Assembly (NCBI RefSeq): GCF_014396385.1 | Contig: NZ_CP060716.1 | Span: 620,001-684,000, forward strand | DNA: 64,000 nucleotides | Direction: 5' to 3' | From: Leucobacter denitrificans | Lineage (GTDB): Bacteria > Actinomycetota > Actinomycetes > Actinomycetales > Microbacteriaceae | Shown here: positions 1-10,332 of the stretch, in pieces | How positions within the stretch are numbered: the stretch's first letter is position 1 | Layout of the letters: every line of letters begins with the position of its first letter | The notes under the pieces: generated by a model | The model's input: only the letters and a program-made list of their open reading frames with translations | Database searches by the model: none | What the model was told of the DNA's origin: nothing | Program-made: the position numbers and the translations under genes

Positions 1-226
1 TTGCCACCTGTCCGAGACGGATTGGAGGCAAGATCTTGCGGAACATGCGTATGGGTGGATCAGTGATAGTAAATACGGCCTCGATGACGATTGCCAAGAA
101 GCCGCGGGGCCTGAAATTTCTCGCAAGCACGGTGATCCAGTCAAGGACAAACCTTACCCAAAGCAGAAAAATAAACAGCCTAAGTGCGACACGGATAACC
201 GTGCCAATGGCCCAAACGATCTCCAC
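1..226 (-). CDS. YggT family membrane protein, 3' part cut by window edge
   Basis: The minus strand reads through about 75 codons from a GTG at 226 to the window edge, so the C-terminus is missing. The start begins [20 protein letters not shown], a hydrophobic segment, followed by a WVRFVLDW stretch and a TDPPIRMFRKILPPIRLG motif, the usual YggT signature after the first membrane segment. The GTG overlaps the sepF stop codon by one base (TAGTG), so the two are translationally coupled. In Gram-positive bacteria yggT sits between sepF and divIVA at the end of the dcw cluster, and divIVA would be expected just outside the window. The family's function is unknown; a role in division or osmotic tolerance is only suggested by context. 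Confidence 0.85.
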   Translation of the reverse strand, partial: MEIVWAIGTVIRVALRLFIFLLWVRFVLDWITVLARNFRPRGFLAIVIEAVFTITDPPIRMFRKILPPIRLGQVA

Positions 227-714
227 TACGCGCTAGGTGCGACGAAAAATGAGCCTTCTGCGCTTGCTTCGGGCTCGTCGCTCCCGATCTCGATGTGCTC
301 AGGTGAGAGCAGGAAGACCTTGCTTGTCACACGCTCGATGCGTCCATTCAATCCGAGCGTAAGCCCACTCGAAAAGTCGATAAGACGCTTTGCTTCGTCT
401 TCGCTCATACGCGAAAGGTTCATGATGACGGGAACGCCCTCACGGAAGCTCTCAGCGATGACCTGCGCGTCGCGATACGCAGTCGGATGCACGGTCAAAA
501 TCTCGTTCATCGTCTGCGGAGTCTGCGCACGAACAGGGGTGACCCGTCGAAGCGGAGTCACAGCTGCCCGCTGAGCCGGGGCTGGCTTGGAAGCCGGCGC
601 CGCGGGCGCACTTGCAGGTGCACGGTCCGACGTGGACTGAGCGGTGGGTTCCTCTTCGAGGCCCTCTTCCGCAAGCCCAAGGAACACCATTGTCTTCTTC
701 AGCGGATTACTCAT
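226..714 (-). CDS. sepF: Cell division protein SepF
   Basis: SepF anchors FtsZ to the membrane and bundles its filaments; in actinobacteria, which lack FtsA, it is the main Z-ring membrane tether. The 162-residue protein starts with an amphipathic helix ([15 protein letters not shown]), then an Ala/Pro-rich linker of about 50 residues, then the SepF domain (about residues 68-145) containing [17 protein letters not shown] and [16 protein letters not shown] chose the ATG at 714 over the one at 726 because MSNPLKKTM matches the family N-terminus and GGGAGA lies 8 nt upstream. It lies downstream of ftsZ and the PLP-protein gene in the same direction. Confidence 0.93.
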   Translation of the reverse strand: MSNPLKKTMVFLGLAEEGLEEEPTAQSTSDRAPASAPAAPASKPAPAQRAAVTPLRRVTPVRAQTPQTMNEILTVHPTAYRDAQVIAESFREGVPVIMNLSRMSEDEAKRLIDFSSGLTLGLNGRIERVTSKVFLLSPEHIEIGSDEPEASAEGSFFVAPSA

Positions 715-744
715 GTGTTCTCCCAACGGTTATTGCATTCGAGA

Positions 745-1437
745 CTATCTCGCATCGGGGCGATTTCCGGTGATTGCACTGCCGATTCGCAGGTGTGTCG
801 CCCCTGCCGCAATCGCTGCAGGGTAGTCGTGGGTCATTCCCGCTGAAATCGACGTAGCGTCGGGAGCGAGTGCGCGCACACGATCCGCATACCCAGCAAG
901 CCGCTCGAACGCCGATTCTGCGGGCTCTTCGAGGGGTGCGACCGACATGACGCCGCGCAAACGGAGCGTGCTCGTCTCCAAGATTCGCTCGGTCAATGAC
1001 TCAATGTCTGCGGGGCTTGCCCCGCCGCGACCTGGGTCGTCAGTGAGGTTTATCTGAAGAAACGCGTCAATTGTGTGGTCGATGCCTGCGAGCGAGTCCA
1101 CGAGCTTCGCTCGGTCAATCGAGTGGATCGCCGATGCGTACTGCGCAGCTTGCTTCGCCTTCTTGGTTTGCAGTTGGCCAATGAAGTGCCAGTTCAGCTC
1201 GAGGTCAGATAACTCGGCTGCCTTCTCCTGCGCCTCTTGGTGGCGATTCTCGCCGACATCGGTCACACCGAGTTCCGCGAGTTGCGTTACGAGGCTCGCA
1301 GGGTGAAACTTGGTGACCACGATGAGCGTGATCTCATCCGAATTTCGCCCTGCAGCACGACAGGCCTCTTCAATACCCGAGCGCACCGTGAGCAACCGGT
1401 CACGGAGTGCATCATCTACCTGCACACCCGCAGTCAT
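745..1437 (-). CDS. YggS/PLPBP family pyridoxal-phosphate homeostasis protein
   Basis: This 230-residue protein belongs to the YggS/PROSC family, single-domain alanine-racemase-like TIM barrels that bind PLP without known catalytic turnover and buffer B6 and amino-acid pools. The PLP lysine is in VVTKFHPA (about residue 43). Other family signatures are GENRHQEAQEK, WHFIGQLQTKKAK and the C-terminal SAGMTHDYPAAIAAG and THLRIGSAI. It lies 9 nt downstream of ftsZ and upstream of sepF, the conserved ylmE position of Gram-positive dcw clusters, so co-transcription with ftsZ is likely. Confidence 0.93.
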   Translation of the reverse strand: MTAGVQVDDALRDRLLTVRSGIEEACRAAGRNSDEITLIVVTKFHPASLVTQLAELGVTDVGENRHQEAQEKAAELSDLELNWHFIGQLQTKKAKQAAQYASAIHSIDRAKLVDSLAGIDHTIDAFLQINLTDDPGRGGASPADIESLTERILETSTLRLRGVMSVAPLEEPAESAFERLAGYADRVRALAPDATSISAGMTHDYPAAIAAGATHLRIGSAITGNRPDAR

Positions 1438-1446
1438 CGAAATCGC

Positions 1447-2658
1447 CTACCTCAGGAACTCTGGAATGTCGAGATCGTCGTCATCATCGCCGTCGAATGC
1501 TGGATCGCGCAGCTGTTCTTCAACTGGCGGGTGCGCAAGCGCGCCGCCGAACTCAACGGCCCCATCGAGTGGCTGCGAGTCGTTGACGCGTGCCTGCGAG
1601 GCGCCGACGGGCACCGGTACACCGATCGCTGACCCTTCAGTGGCCTCTTCGATGCCCTCAACGCGTCCTCCACGACGTCCGGCAGCTGCGGGGGCTGTAG
1701 CCCGACCACCAGGGGTCGGTTCTTCATCGAACCCGGCAGCAATCACTGTGACACGAACCTCGTCGCCGAGGGTTTCGTCAATAACGGTACCGAAGATGAT
1801 GTTCGCCTCTGCGTGCACAACGTCTTGCACGAGCGTCGAAGCCTCGGTGATCTCGCTGAGCGCGAGGTTCGAGGAACCCTGGATCGAGAAGAGCACGCCA
1901 TGAGCGCCCTCGATTGAAGCTTCGAGGAGTGGAGATGCAACAGCGAGCTCGGCAGCCTTGATCGCCCTGTCGGCACCGCGAGCAGAGCCAATGCCCATGA
2001 GTGCAGAGCCCGCGCCCTGCATAACCGACTTCACGTCCGCAAAGTCGAGGTTAATGAGACCCGGCGTGGTGATGAGGTCAGTAATACCCTGCACACCGGC
2101 AAGCAACACCTGATCGGCTGCCGCGAACGCGTCGATCATGCTGATTCCCGGCTCACTGATTTCGAGCAGGCGGTCATTCGGCACAACGATGAGCGTGTCT
2201 ACGGCCTCGCGAAGCGTGTTCACGCCCGCGTCTGCCTGGGCGGCGCGTCGCTTTCCTTCGAAGCTGAACGGCCTCGTCACGACACCAATGGTGAGTGCGC
2301 CGATCGACTTCGCGATGCGGGCCACTACGGGTGCGGCACCAGTTCCAGTGCCACCGCCCTCGCCCGCGGTCACAAACACCATGTCGGCACCGGCGAGCGC
2401 TTCCTCGATTTCTTCTGCGTGGTCTTCCGCTGCTCTGCGTCCGACCTCTGGGTCTGCGCCGGCCCCGAGGCCGCGCGTGAGTTCGCGGCCAACATCGAGC
2501 TTGACGTCGGCGTCGCTCAGCAGCAACGCCTGGGCATCGGTGTTCACAGCGATGAATTCGACTCCGCGAAGGCCGAGCTCGATCATGCGGTTCACGGCGT
2601 TGACGCCGCCGCCGCCGACACCCACGACCTTGATCACCGCGAGGTAGTTCTGGTTCAT
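1447..2658 (-). CDS. ftsZ: Cell division GTPase FtsZ
   Basis: FtsZ is the tubulin-like GTPase that forms the cytokinetic ring. The nucleotide-binding loop [12 protein letters not shown] is at residues 14-25, the tubulin signature GGGTGTG at 101-107 and the T7 synergy loop [11 protein letters not shown] follows. The last residues, [10 protein letters not shown], are the conserved C-terminal peptide that binds SepF and, in actinobacteria, FtsW. The start is set at the ATG of [13 protein letters not shown] (2658) rather than the in-frame ATG at 2676, because family members begin with this peptide. A 159-nt gap separates it from ftsQ, giving it its own promoter region, where a MerR-like box is found (see 2677-2695). 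Confidence 0.97.
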   Translation of the reverse strand: MNQNYLAVIKVVGVGGGGVNAVNRMIELGLRGVEFIAVNTDAQALLLSDADVKLDVGRELTRGLGAGADPEVGRRAAEDHAEEIEEALAGADMVFVTAGEGGGTGTGAAPVVARIAKSIGALTIGVVTRPFSFEGKRRAAQADAGVNTLREAVDTLIVVPNDRLLEISEPGISMIDAFAAADQVLLAGVQGITDLITTPGLINLDFADVKSVMQGAGSALMGIGSARGADRAIKAAELAVASPLLEASIEGAHGVLFSIQGSSNLALSEITEASTLVQDVVHAEANIIFGTVIDETLGDEVRVTVIAAGFDEEPTPGGRATAPAAAGRRGGRVEGIEEATEGSAIGVPVPVGASQARVNDSQPLDGAVEFGGALAHPPVEEQLRDPAFDGDDDDDLDIPEFLR

Positions 2659-2676
2659 GGCACCTAGTCCCCTCAA

Positions 2677-2695
2677 CCCTAAAGTTTTAGTTGAA
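2677..2695 (-). promoter_or_regulatory. Putative FtsR/MerR-type operator before ftsZ
   Basis: On the ftsZ coding strand this reads TTCAACTaaAACTTTAgGG. The same 19-mer with three mismatches (TTCAACTtgAACTTTAaGG) occurs at 28935-28953 before a MerR gene, in the same orientation. A plausible -10 (TAATAC) lies just upstream and the ftsZ ATG 18 nt downstream. FtsR, the Rv1828-type MerR protein of corynebacteria, is known to act at the ftsZ promoter, and a homologue is at 28982-29668. That the box is FtsR's operator is inference. Confidence 0.5.
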
Positions 2696-2817
2696 CTTCA
2701 AAGTTAGTATTAGCGTATACGTTTCGAAATAACGCTAGGGCTGGATGCCCGCCAGACGGGTTCGACACGCCGCCCGGGTCGATCACAAACCCAAACTTGG
2801 AACACAACCAGTGCTCC

Positions 2818-3846
2818 CTACTTGAAAATAGGCGCCGAAGTCGATGAAACATCTATGTGACTCACCGCGCGCCCCTCAAGTGCTTCAAGCATGGTTTGCA
2901 GCAAGAGCGCCTTGCGCTGAGTCTCATCCGCGCTCCCCCAAAACACCTCGATACCGCTCGCAAGCACGAACGTCACGTCTTGATTCGACGTTGCCTTGGC
3001 GGATACGAGTTGACTACGAAGTTCGGCGGGCATGTCTCGGACAATTTTGGACGCCGCGTGGAACGCTGGCGACGAGGTTGTACGCAAGCTCCCCTCACCG
3101 ATGGGCACACCTTCCGGTTTTTCGGTTGATTCTGCGACCAATACCCCGGCAGCGTCATACTGCCGAAACACGCCATCTTGCTCAAGCGAGATTGCGGGAA
3201 CACGTTCTTCGATGCGTACGAGAAGTGTGTGCGGAGGAATCCGTTCAACCCCAAAACGCTGGATGAGCGGGAACCCTTCGAGCGACCGAAGCACTTCGTT
3301 CTCATCGACAAGTGCCAAGGGAACCCCCTCGAAGCGCTGCAATGCTGCGGTTACTTCCTCGACATTCACGGCTTGCGCGCCCTCGACTTGCACGTCGCGC
3401 ACCGACATCAGCGGTGTAAATGCTCCCACGATCACGAAGACCAGGAGGAGAAGTATCGCCCCCACTGAGATGAGCAGGCGTCGCCTCGCGTGACGGATCG
3501 CCTGGGTAAAACGCCTGGTCTCTCGCCGTAGCCGCTTCTTCTGCTGTCGCTCGGCCGCTCGAACTCGCCGTTCTGCAGCCTGAATCGGATCCGCCGGCTT
3601 ACTGCCAAACGACAACAGCCCACGTGTTTTGGGAGCCTGCGCTTCCTCAGTCGCGGTTTCTCGCACCATCTCGGTGGACGGCTCTGCACTGCGGTCATGC
3701 CCCGGCTCCACCGCAGACTCCGAGCTCACCGCTAACTCTGGATCGACCGGCAGCGCTGTGGCTTTCGGCACTTCCGGTGTCTCTGGCAGATCCGGTGTGT
3801 TCGTCGTCGAGAACGGTCGTCGCTCAAACCCTCCTGGCCGTCTCAC
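2818..3846 (-). CDS. ftsQ: Cell division protein FtsQ/DivIB
   Basis: FtsQ links the Z-ring to the FtsB/FtsL-FtsW-FtsI synthase. The 342-residue protein has a long Pro/Glu-rich then basic cytoplasmic region (1-123), one membrane helix (about 124-144), a POTRA domain starting at [14 protein letters not shown] (about 148-218, with [20 protein letters not shown] end) and the FtsQ beta domain. The cytoplasmic tail is longer than in proteobacteria, as is usual in actinobacteria. The ATG at 3846 overlaps the murC stop by 4 nt. No ddl lies between murC and ftsQ. Confidence 0.93.
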   Translation of the reverse strand: MRRPGGFERRPFSTTNTPDLPETPEVPKATALPVDPELAVSSESAVEPGHDRSAEPSTEMVRETATEEAQAPKTRGLLSFGSKPADPIQAAERRVRAAERQQKKRLRRETRRFTQAIRHARRRLLISVGAILLLLVFVIVGAFTPLMSVRDVQVEGAQAVNVEEVTAALQRFEGVPLALVDENEVLRSLEGFPLIQRFGVERIPPHTLLVRIEERVPAISLEQDGVFRQYDAAGVLVAESTEKPEGVPIGEGSLRTTSSPAFHAASKIVRDMPAELRSQLVSAKATSNQDVTFVLASGIEVFWGSADETQRKALLLQTMLEALEGRAVSHIDVSSTSAPIFK

Positions 3847-5258
3847 GAGTCTCCCGGGTCTTCGCCAAGCGCGCTCACGAGTTGCGGCACGATCTTGTAC
3901 ACCGACCCTGCACCCACAACGAGCACCAGGTCACCGGGTTCGGCGAGCTCGCGAACGCGCTTGGTGGCGCGCTCCCAGTCGTCGATGTACTCGCCGCGTG
4001 CTCGGTCAGCGAACGCATCGGTCACAATCGCACCGGTGGTCGAAGGATCGGGTGCCTCGCGAACACGGTCGATTTCAAGCACAATCGTGTGATCCGCGCC
4101 ACTCTCAAACGCCTCGGCAAATTCCTTGAAAAAGGTTCGCGTGCGGCTGTACAGGTGTGGCTGATGTACGACGATGAGCTTACCCTCACCTGCCACTGAT
4201 CGAGCAGACTCGAGGAGCGCGCGCACCTCAGTGGGATGGTGTGCATAGTCGTCGTAAACGCGAACACCGCCGGGGTCACCGTGGAACTCGAATCTGCGCT
4301 GCGTTCCCTCGAATTCGGCGATTGCCCGAAGTGATGTCGCGGGGTCGAGCCCGAGACCCGTGAGCACCGCGAGTGCTCCCGCCGCATTCACTGCGTTGTA
4401 CGCCCCAAATACGCGCAGGGTCTCACGATAGACCTCACCAGCGAGCTCTACCTCGAGCGTCGCGGGCCCAGTCGTGTCGACAGAGACGATGCGAACGTCA
4501 GCGTCAGCTGCGTACCCGAACGTTCGAACACGCGGCGTCCCTGATTCCTCCTTGAGTGCAGCGAGAACTTCTTGCGCCCCCGCGTCATCGGCAGAAATGA
4601 CTAGGAGTTCGCGCGCGTTTCTCGCAAAGTCGACAAACGCCTGCATGAAGTGCTCGCGCGACCCGTAAAAATCGAGATGCTCCGGATCCACATTCGTGAC
4701 GAGGGCGACGGAGGTGTCGTAGATAAGGAATGACTTGTCACTCTCATCAGCCTCGATGACAAACAGGTCGTCCGCACCGTGTGCAGAGGCAACGCCGAGC
4801 GACGCAATGACACTGCCGTTCGCAAACGATGGATCGAGCCCAAGACCGAGCAAGCCTGTCACGATCATGCCAGTCGATGTGGTCTTCCCGTGCGCACCAG
4901 CTACCGCTACGAGGCTCTTTCCACGCGCGAGCCAAGCAAGTGCTTGGGAGCGGTGAAGCACCGGGATTCCACGTTCGACTGCGGAGCGGTACTCGGGATT
5001 ATCGGGCGAGAGTGCGCCCGTAATCACGAGCGTGTCTACGTCGCCAACATGCGTGGCATCGTGCCCGATCCACACTCGCACACCCAGCGCCTCGAGCGCG
5101 TCGGTGCTGTAGTTCGCTGCGCGATCAGAACCCGTCACCTGCACCCCGTTAGCGTGCATCATGTGCGCGATCGCGCTCATGCCCGCGCCGCCAATACCGA
5201 CGAAATGCACCCGTCCGAGGTCGTTCGGAATCTCCATCTCGAGATCGGGGTAAATCAT
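3843..5258 (-). CDS. murC: UDP-N-acetylmuramate--L-alanine ligase MurC
   Basis: MurC adds L-Ala to UDP-MurNAc with ATP in the cytoplasm, the first peptide step of peptidoglycan precursor synthesis. The N-terminal UDP-binding loop is [17 protein letters not shown], the ATP-binding P-loop is [13 protein letters not shown], and [11 protein letters not shown] marks the C-terminal domain. The start is placed at the ATG of [11 protein letters not shown] (5258) because GAGGAG lies 6 nt upstream and the extra N-terminal residues encoded to 5327 look non-native. It is the next cell-wall gene after murG, separated from it by an MFS gene. Confidence 0.96.
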   Translation of the reverse strand: MIYPDLEMEIPNDLGRVHFVGIGGAGMSAIAHMMHANGVQVTGSDRAANYSTDALEALGVRVWIGHDATHVGDVDTLVITGALSPDNPEYRSAVERGIPVLHRSQALAWLARGKSLVAVAGAHGKTTSTGMIVTGLLGLGLDPSFANGSVIASLGVASAHGADDLFVIEADESDKSFLIYDTSVALVTNVDPEHLDFYGSREHFMQAFVDFARNARELLVISADDAGAQEVLAALKEESGTPRVRTFGYAADADVRIVSVDTTGPATLEVELAGEVYRETLRVFGAYNAVNAAGALAVLTGLGLDPATSLRAIAEFEGTQRRFEFHGDPGGVRVYDDYAHHPTEVRALLESARSVAGEGKLIVVHQPHLYSRTRTFFKEFAEAFESGADHTIVLEIDRVREAPDPSTTGAIVTDAFADRARGEYIDDWERATKRVRELAEPGDLVLVVGAGSVYKIVPQLVSALGEDPGDS

Positions 5259-5289
5259 ACGGCGCTCCTCATTGCTGTGCCCGTCAAGA

Positions 5290-6534
5290 CTACCGCGCGG
5301 GCGATGAAGTGGGCCGGTTCCCCGCACTACGCCCCTGGCGCGTCGCGGTGCGCTGTGCGTCGAGTTCGCTGGGAATCAGCGGAAGGGCGATGGCTGGCGT
5401 CAGCGCAACAAGTGCCAGAGCTGCGGGAATACCAACGAATCCGATGAGCCCGCCAACGAGCGAGGGCACGACCGCTGATGCAAGGAACTGCCCAGTGTTT
5501 TGTGTTCCGAGGGCGCGGCCAGCCCACTGCGGGCCCGCGATCTCCGCAACGGCCGTGAACGCGAGGCCATTGTCAGCGACGCTCACGCAACTCGCCACGA
5601 CAAAGATGATCGCTGCGGGAATTGCCCACTCTGCCCATCCAAACGCAGCAGCGACGAGCAGCACGACGACGCCCGCAATAGCGACCTGGCGCAGTGGCCG
5701 CAGCCTCGAGGCAACCTTGTCGCTCCATATGCCGGCGACAATCCTGCCGCCAGCACCGAGCAACTGCGCAGTGGCGACGAGTGCCCCAGCCGCGAGCGCG
5801 CTCCAGCCAAAATCAACGGTGAACCAAACGAGCCCGAATGTAGAGAGCACGAATTGTGGCACAACGAGCAGCACCGACACCGCGTGAATTCGAGCCAGGG
5901 TCCAGGACTCGCGGTATGGATTGCTGCCGAGCGCGGCAACCGTGCGCGGGGCCAATTCGGGATCCACCACAGCGGCGACGCAGCATACGAGCGCAATGAG
6001 CGTCAGCGCGCCACCAAACGCGAGGGCGCCCAAGATTCCATAGTGGATCGCGAGCGTTGGAACAGCAATAGCGGCAATGGCCATGCCGATCGGCTGACAG
6101 GTTTGACGTATTCCCATCGCAAGGCCGCGGCGCTCAGCTGGGAACCACCCCGCGATAAGACGCCCGCTCGCGTTATTGATGCACGCTGACATTGCCCCAC
6201 TCACTACCAGCGCAACGCCGAGCATCACGAATCCGTGCGCAAGCATCGACCCTGCGACGGCGAGCACGGTAAGCGCAAGGCCGATGATGAGCACGTTCCG
6301 CTCGCCGTAGCGATCGGCCGCCGCGCCCCATGCGATGAGCGACAAAACGAGCCCGAGGTGCGGTGCACCAGCGAGCAAGCCCGCACTTGCGAGGTTCATG
6401 CCCTCGTACTGGTGCAGATAGGGAATGAGAAAAGCGGGGGTTGCCACTACGACGGTCGTCGCGGCCTGACCGAGCACCATGACGGCGAGCATGAGCCAGG
6501 GGCGTGGGGTGATGCGAAGTGTGAGGCGCGACAC
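5290..6534 (-). CDS. MFS transporter embedded in the dcw cluster
   Basis: This 414-residue integral membrane protein has about 12 hydrophobic helices and MFS signatures: [13 protein letters not shown] between helices 2 and 3 and a similar [14 protein letters not shown] loop in the second half. The start is the GTG at 6534 ([15 protein letters not shown]); an upstream in-frame extension to 6720 would lie inside murG and is not membrane-like. It begins 1 nt after the murG stop and ends 31 nt before murC, so it appears to be in the same transcript. The substrate cannot be read from the sequence. An MFS gene here is not part of the canonical cluster. Confidence 0.88.
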   Translation of the reverse strand: MSRLTLRITPRPWLMLAVMVLGQAATTVVVATPAFLIPYLHQYEGMNLASAGLLAGAPHLGLVLSLIAWGAAADRYGERNVLIIGLALTVLAVAGSMLAHGFVMLGVALVVSGAMSACINNASGRLIAGWFPAERRGLAMGIRQTCQPIGMAIAAIAVPTLAIHYGILGALAFGGALTLIALVCCVAAVVDPELAPRTVAALGSNPYRESWTLARIHAVSVLLVVPQFVLSTFGLVWFTVDFGWSALAAGALVATAQLLGAGGRIVAGIWSDKVASRLRPLRQVAIAGVVVLLVAAAFGWAEWAIPAAIIFVVASCVSVADNGLAFTAVAEIAGPQWAGRALGTQNTGQFLASAVVPSLVGGLIGFVGIPAALALVALTPAIALPLIPSELDAQRTATRQGRSAGNRPTSSPAR

Positions 6535-6535
6535 C

Positions 6536-7615
6536 TTACTGCGCCGCCGCGCGTGCTTCGAGCACCATGTCAAACAACCGCGCTGTGCCGTCGAGCGACC
6601 CCGCCCCGCGCGCACGGGTCGACATGTCGCCGAGGCGTACGGGGTCATGCAAGAGCGGAAGCAACGTGCCTCGAACCCATGCGGACGTGAGCTCGGCGTC
6701 GTCAACAAGCAACGCCCCACCAGCTTGCACTACGTCCCGGGCATTCGCCCGCTGCTCGCCATTGCCATGACCCAGCGGAACAAATACTGCGGGAACTCCG
6801 AGCCCCGCGAGCTCACTCACGGTCGTCGAGCCAGCCCTCGAAACGGCGAGGTCGCACGCCGCAAACGCGAGATCCATGCGGTCGCAGTACTCAATCACGT
6901 GATAGCCAGGCACCCCCGGATCCTCGATCTCGGTGAGTCCGCCCCACACGTGCAGCACCTGCGCGCCGGAGTCGATGATAGCCCGCGCAGATCCCGAAAT
7001 TCCGCGATTGATTGCGCGCGCGCCGAGCGATCCACCGGTCACGAGCAGCGTGGGTCGTTCTGGGTCGAGTCCAAAGTGCTCACGAGCACTCTCCCGCAGC
7101 CCCGCGAGGTCGAGCGACTCAATCTCGGGGCGCAGCGGCATCCCGGTTGCTCGCGCGCCTCGAATCGGTGTGCTCGCGAACGTCACAGCGACGTAGGGGG
7201 TGGATCGCGCTCCGAGCTTATTCGCCATCCCGGGTTTCGCGTTTGCCTCGTGGATCACAAACGGCACCCGCTCGCGAGCTGCCGCCTGGTACGCGGGCGC
7301 TGAAGCGTATCCGCCAAACCCCACAACAACATCGACGTCGCGTTCCCTGATGAGCGCTCGAACGGCGCGAATTGCCCGCTGATACTTGAACGGAAACTTC
7401 AGCGCATACAGTCCTGGCTTCCTCGGAAACGGGAGACGCTCAATCGTTTGCAACTCATACCCGCGTTCGGGTACGAGTCGCGCCTCGAGCCCCTCTGCTG
7501 TGCCCAGCACAACGATCTCCGCGTCAGCTTCGCGGCGCCTGATGAAGTCGGCAAGTGCAAGCAGCGGATTCACGTGACCGGCGGTGCCACCGCCGGCGAG
7601 CAGGTACGTTGTCAT
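6536..7615 (-). CDS. murG: UDP-GlcNAc:lipid I N-acetylglucosaminyltransferase MurG
   Basis: MurG converts lipid I to lipid II on the inner face of the membrane. The 359-residue GT-B protein has the N-terminal GGGTAGHVNPLLALA loop, the membrane-facing LYALKFPFKYQRA region, VGFGGYASAPAYQAA, and the C-terminal donor-binding stretch VTGGSLGARAIN with SRAGSTTVSELAGLG. Length is normal. It lies 5 nt downstream of ftsW. Confidence 0.96.
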   Translation of the reverse strand: MTTYLLAGGGTAGHVNPLLALADFIRRREADAEIVVLGTAEGLEARLVPERGYELQTIERLPFPRKPGLYALKFPFKYQRAIRAVRALIRERDVDVVVGFGGYASAPAYQAAARERVPFVIHEANAKPGMANKLGARSTPYVAVTFASTPIRGARATGMPLRPEIESLDLAGLRESAREHFGLDPERPTLLVTGGSLGARAINRGISGSARAIIDSGAQVLHVWGGLTEIEDPGVPGYHVIEYCDRMDLAFAACDLAVSRAGSTTVSELAGLGVPAVFVPLGHGNGEQRANARDVVQAGGALLVDDAELTSAWVRGTLLPLLHDPVRLGDMSTRARGAGSLDGTARLFDMVLEARAAAQ

Positions 7616-7620
7616 GACCT

Positions 7621-8847
7621 CTATCGTCCCACGTGACCCTGGTGTGCCAGTTCATGTTGATAGTCACCAGCATCGCGGGCGACCGAGATCACAACTCCCA
7701 TAGTGATCAGACACGAAATCAATGCGGTGCCACCGGCGCTGATGAGTGGGAGCGGCACCCCGAGCACCGGGAACAGGCCGATCACCACACCAATGTTGAG
7801 GAATGCTTGGCCCACGATCCACACAAGTGCGCCACCGACAACGGCTCGACCAAAGCGATCGCGTGCGCGCGAAATCACGCGCAGCATGACAACCGCGAGC
7901 ACAATGAAGAGCACCACGACGAGCATCGCACCGATAAACCCGAGTTCCTCGCCGATGATCGCAAAAATATAGTCGTTGTCTGCTGCAGGCAGCCAGTTCC
8001 ACTTCGCCTTGGATCCACCGAGGCCGACGCCGAAGAGACCTCCGCTCGCCAGCGCCCATAGGCCGTGCTGGGGCTGCCAGCCGAGACCGCTGTAATCGTC
8101 GTTGCCGCTGGCGTGGCCGAAGAGACGCTGCATACGGTTCTCGCTCGTCACCACGAAAAATGCAATCGCTAGCAGCCCGCCGACGACGACGAGCGAGAGT
8201 GACTTCCAGCTGACGCCCCCGAAGAACATTGCGCCAATCACGAGCGCCGACATGACCATCGTCGTGCCAAGGTCGCGCCCGAGCAGCACGAGTCCGAGCG
8301 CGAGAAGCGCACCCGGCACGATCACTGGAATGAGTTCATGTGACATCTTGCCGAGCAACGGTTCCTTCTTGAGAAGCACCGTGCCGATCCACACGATCAG
8401 TGCGAGCTTCAGCGCCTCAGACGGCTGTGCGCCGAATGAACCGATTTGAATCCAGTTTCGGTTTCCGCCAACCTCAAAGCCGAGTGGAGTGAACACGAGC
8501 ATTTGCAGCAGAAGACCTGCGGCGAAGAAGGTCCACGCCCATCGCTTCCAAAATTCAAGTGTTCGAGTTGCCGCGAAAATCATGAGCGGAAGCCCGACCA
8601 CCGCGAAAATCATCTGACGCCAAAACACACCGAGGAAGCCCTGATCCTGCGTGTACGAGGTGATCGACGACGCCGAGAGCACCATAATGAGTCCGATGCC
8701 GGTCAGGAGCAGCGTGATGCCCCAGAGCAGTGCGACGGTCTTATCGCTTCCTGATTTGAGGCTTTCACCGAGGCTAATCCGGGCACTCGCAACCATGCCG
8801 GGCTGATTCGCACTCCCCGCATTCCCGGTGTTGCCTCGTCTCGCCAC
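7621..8847 (-). CDS. ftsW: Lipid II polymerase FtsW (SEDS family)
   Basis: FtsW is the septal SEDS glycosyltransferase that works with the class B PBP FtsI. The 408-residue protein has about 10 hydrophobic helices after a 40-residue cytoplasmic head. Family marks are GNRNWIQIGSFGAQPSE, LLGRDLGTTMVM, the extracellular DNDYIFAIIGEELGFIG with its catalytic Asp region, and the C-terminal VLGVPLPLISAGGTA. It sits between murD and murG with 3-5 nt gaps. Confidence 0.95.
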   Translation of the reverse strand: MARRGNTGNAGSANQPGMVASARISLGESLKSGSDKTVALLWGITLLLTGIGLIMVLSASSITSYTQDQGFLGVFWRQMIFAVVGLPLMIFAATRTLEFWKRWAWTFFAAGLLLQMLVFTPLGFEVGGNRNWIQIGSFGAQPSEALKLALIVWIGTVLLKKEPLLGKMSHELIPVIVPGALLALGLVLLGRDLGTTMVMSALVIGAMFFGGVSWKSLSLVVVGGLLAIAFFVVTSENRMQRLFGHASGNDDYSGLGWQPQHGLWALASGGLFGVGLGGSKAKWNWLPAADNDYIFAIIGEELGFIGAMLVVVLFIVLAVVMLRVISRARDRFGRAVVGGALVWIVGQAFLNIGVVIGLFPVLGVPLPLISAGGTALISCLITMGVVISVARDAGDYQHELAHQGHVGR

Positions 8848-8850
8848 CCG

Positions 8851-10332
8851 CTACTCCTCGCTCTCGCGAAGTTCGCGATACGCCACTTGAAACGCGTCGC
8901 CACGGTCAGAGTAGTTCTCAAACTGATCCATCGAAGCCGTCGCCGGAGACAGCAGTACGGTGTCGCCCTCGACTGCGATCGTCGAAGCGGCCCTCACTGC
9001 CTCGCGCATTACTTCAATGCCTCGCTCTGCGAGCACCTCGATCACCGGCACTTCGGGCGCGTGCTTGGCGAGAATCGCCAGCACCTCGCTTCGATCCGCA
9101 CCGATGACCACTGCACCGCGCAGCCTCGACGCGTGGCCCGCCACGAGATCTGAGATATCCACGCCCTTAAGCAGCCCGCCAAGCACCCACACCACACTGC
9201 GGTGAGCCTGGAGCGACGCATTCGCAGCGTGCACGTTGGTGGCCTTTGAATCGTCGATCCACCACACACCGCGCCACTCGCCGAGTTGCTGGGCCCGGTG
9301 CGCGTCGGGAACAAAGTCCAAGACCGCCCGCGCGATGTCTGCGGGAGCTACCCCGCACGCCCGCGCAAGGGCGCTCGCAGCGAGAATATTCTGTACCATG
9401 TGGGGCGCGGCAAGGCCACGCTCCGCGAGTTCTTCTACTGTTGCGAGTTCAAGTGCTGAGTTGCGTCGATCATCGTGAAAACCACGGTCGACGAGAATGC
9501 CCTCAACGACACCGAGTCCGCTCATAGGCGGGGTATCGAGCCCGAAGCTCACCGCTCGCGCGCCCTCTACGACGTCGGCTTCCTCGACCATGCGCAGCGT
9601 CTCTGAGTCAGCACGGTTATAGACACACGCGACTTTTGTCTGCTCGTAAACCTTGGCTTTTGCGGCCCAGTACCCGCTCTCGCCTCCGTGCCAGTCGAGA
9701 TGGTCGTCGGCAAAGTTTAGGCACACGCTCGAGTGCGGTGACATCGAGTACACACGCTCGAGTTGAAAGCTCGAAAGCTCGAGCACAATCGCGTCATATC
9801 CCAGTGGATCGCGGAGCACATCGAGCAGCGGAGTGCCGATGTTGCCTGCCGGAACCGCACGTAGCCCGCCGGCAAGCAGCATGTGCGCTGTGAGCTGCGT
9901 CGTAGTCGTCTTGCCGTTTGTTCCGGTGACGCAAATCCAATCTGCAATGCGGTCGGTTTTATCGCGCAGTCGCCACCCGAGCTCAATATCGCCCCATACT
10001 GCCACATCCTGCGACTGGGCCCACACGACCACCGGGTGCTTTGCCGGGTAACCGGGTGACACAACGATGAGCTCGGGCGCAAATGCCTGAAGCTCCGCAA
10101 TCTGCGCTTCATCAGATTCCGCAAGTGCGCGCTCCGAACCGATCACGTCGAGCAAGCGCTCGCGATCCTCGTCGGGTTTGCCGTACACAACGCGCACCTG
10201 GGCGCCGAGCTCGACCAGCGTGTCAGCAACGGAAAAGCCAGTGGCTCCGAGGCCGAGCACAGCTACTCGAAGCCCCGACCAGTCGTGATGCCAACTGGTA
10301 AGTGCCGCCAGCCGTTGCTCCACTCCACTCAC
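8851..10332 (-). CDS. murD: UDP-N-acetylmuramoyl-L-alanine--D-glutamate ligase MurD
   Basis: MurD adds D-Glu to UDP-MurNAc-L-Ala using ATP. It has an N-terminal Rossmann loop VLGLGATGFSVADTL, the P-loop VTGTNGKTTTTQLTA, the LNFADDHLDWH metal/ATP site and WWIDDSKATN in the C-terminal domain. I take the GTG at 10332, which overlaps the mraY stop as GTGA, in preference to the ATG at 10347 inside mraY. At 493 residues it is slightly long, in the actinobacterial range. Confidence 0.95.
   Translation of the reverse strand: MSGVEQRLAALTSWHHDWSGLRVAVLGLGATGFSVADTLVELGAQVRVVYGKPDEDRERLLDVIGSERALAESDEAQIAELQAFAPELIVVSPGYPAKHPVVVWAQSQDVAVWGDIELGWRLRDKTDRIADWICVTGTNGKTTTTQLTAHMLLAGGLRAVPAGNIGTPLLDVLRDPLGYDAIVLELSSFQLERVYSMSPHSSVCLNFADDHLDWHGGESGYWAAKAKVYEQTKVACVYNRADSETLRMVEEADVVEGARAVSFGLDTPPMSGLGVVEGILVDRGFHDDRRNSALELATVEELAERGLAAPHMVQNILAASALARACGVAPADIARAVLDFVPDAHRAQQLGEWRGVWWIDDSKATNVHAANASLQAHRSVVWVLGGLLKGVDISDLVAGHASRLRGAVVIGADRSEVLAILAKHAPEVPVIEVLAERGIEVMREAVRAASTIAVEGDTVLLSPATASMDQFENYSDRGDAFQVAYRELRESEE

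Noticed and set aside
4779..5447. Plus-strand frame of 222 codons opposite murC and the MFS gene
   Set aside because: It crosses the ends of two real genes on the other strand and its translation has no recognisable domain.
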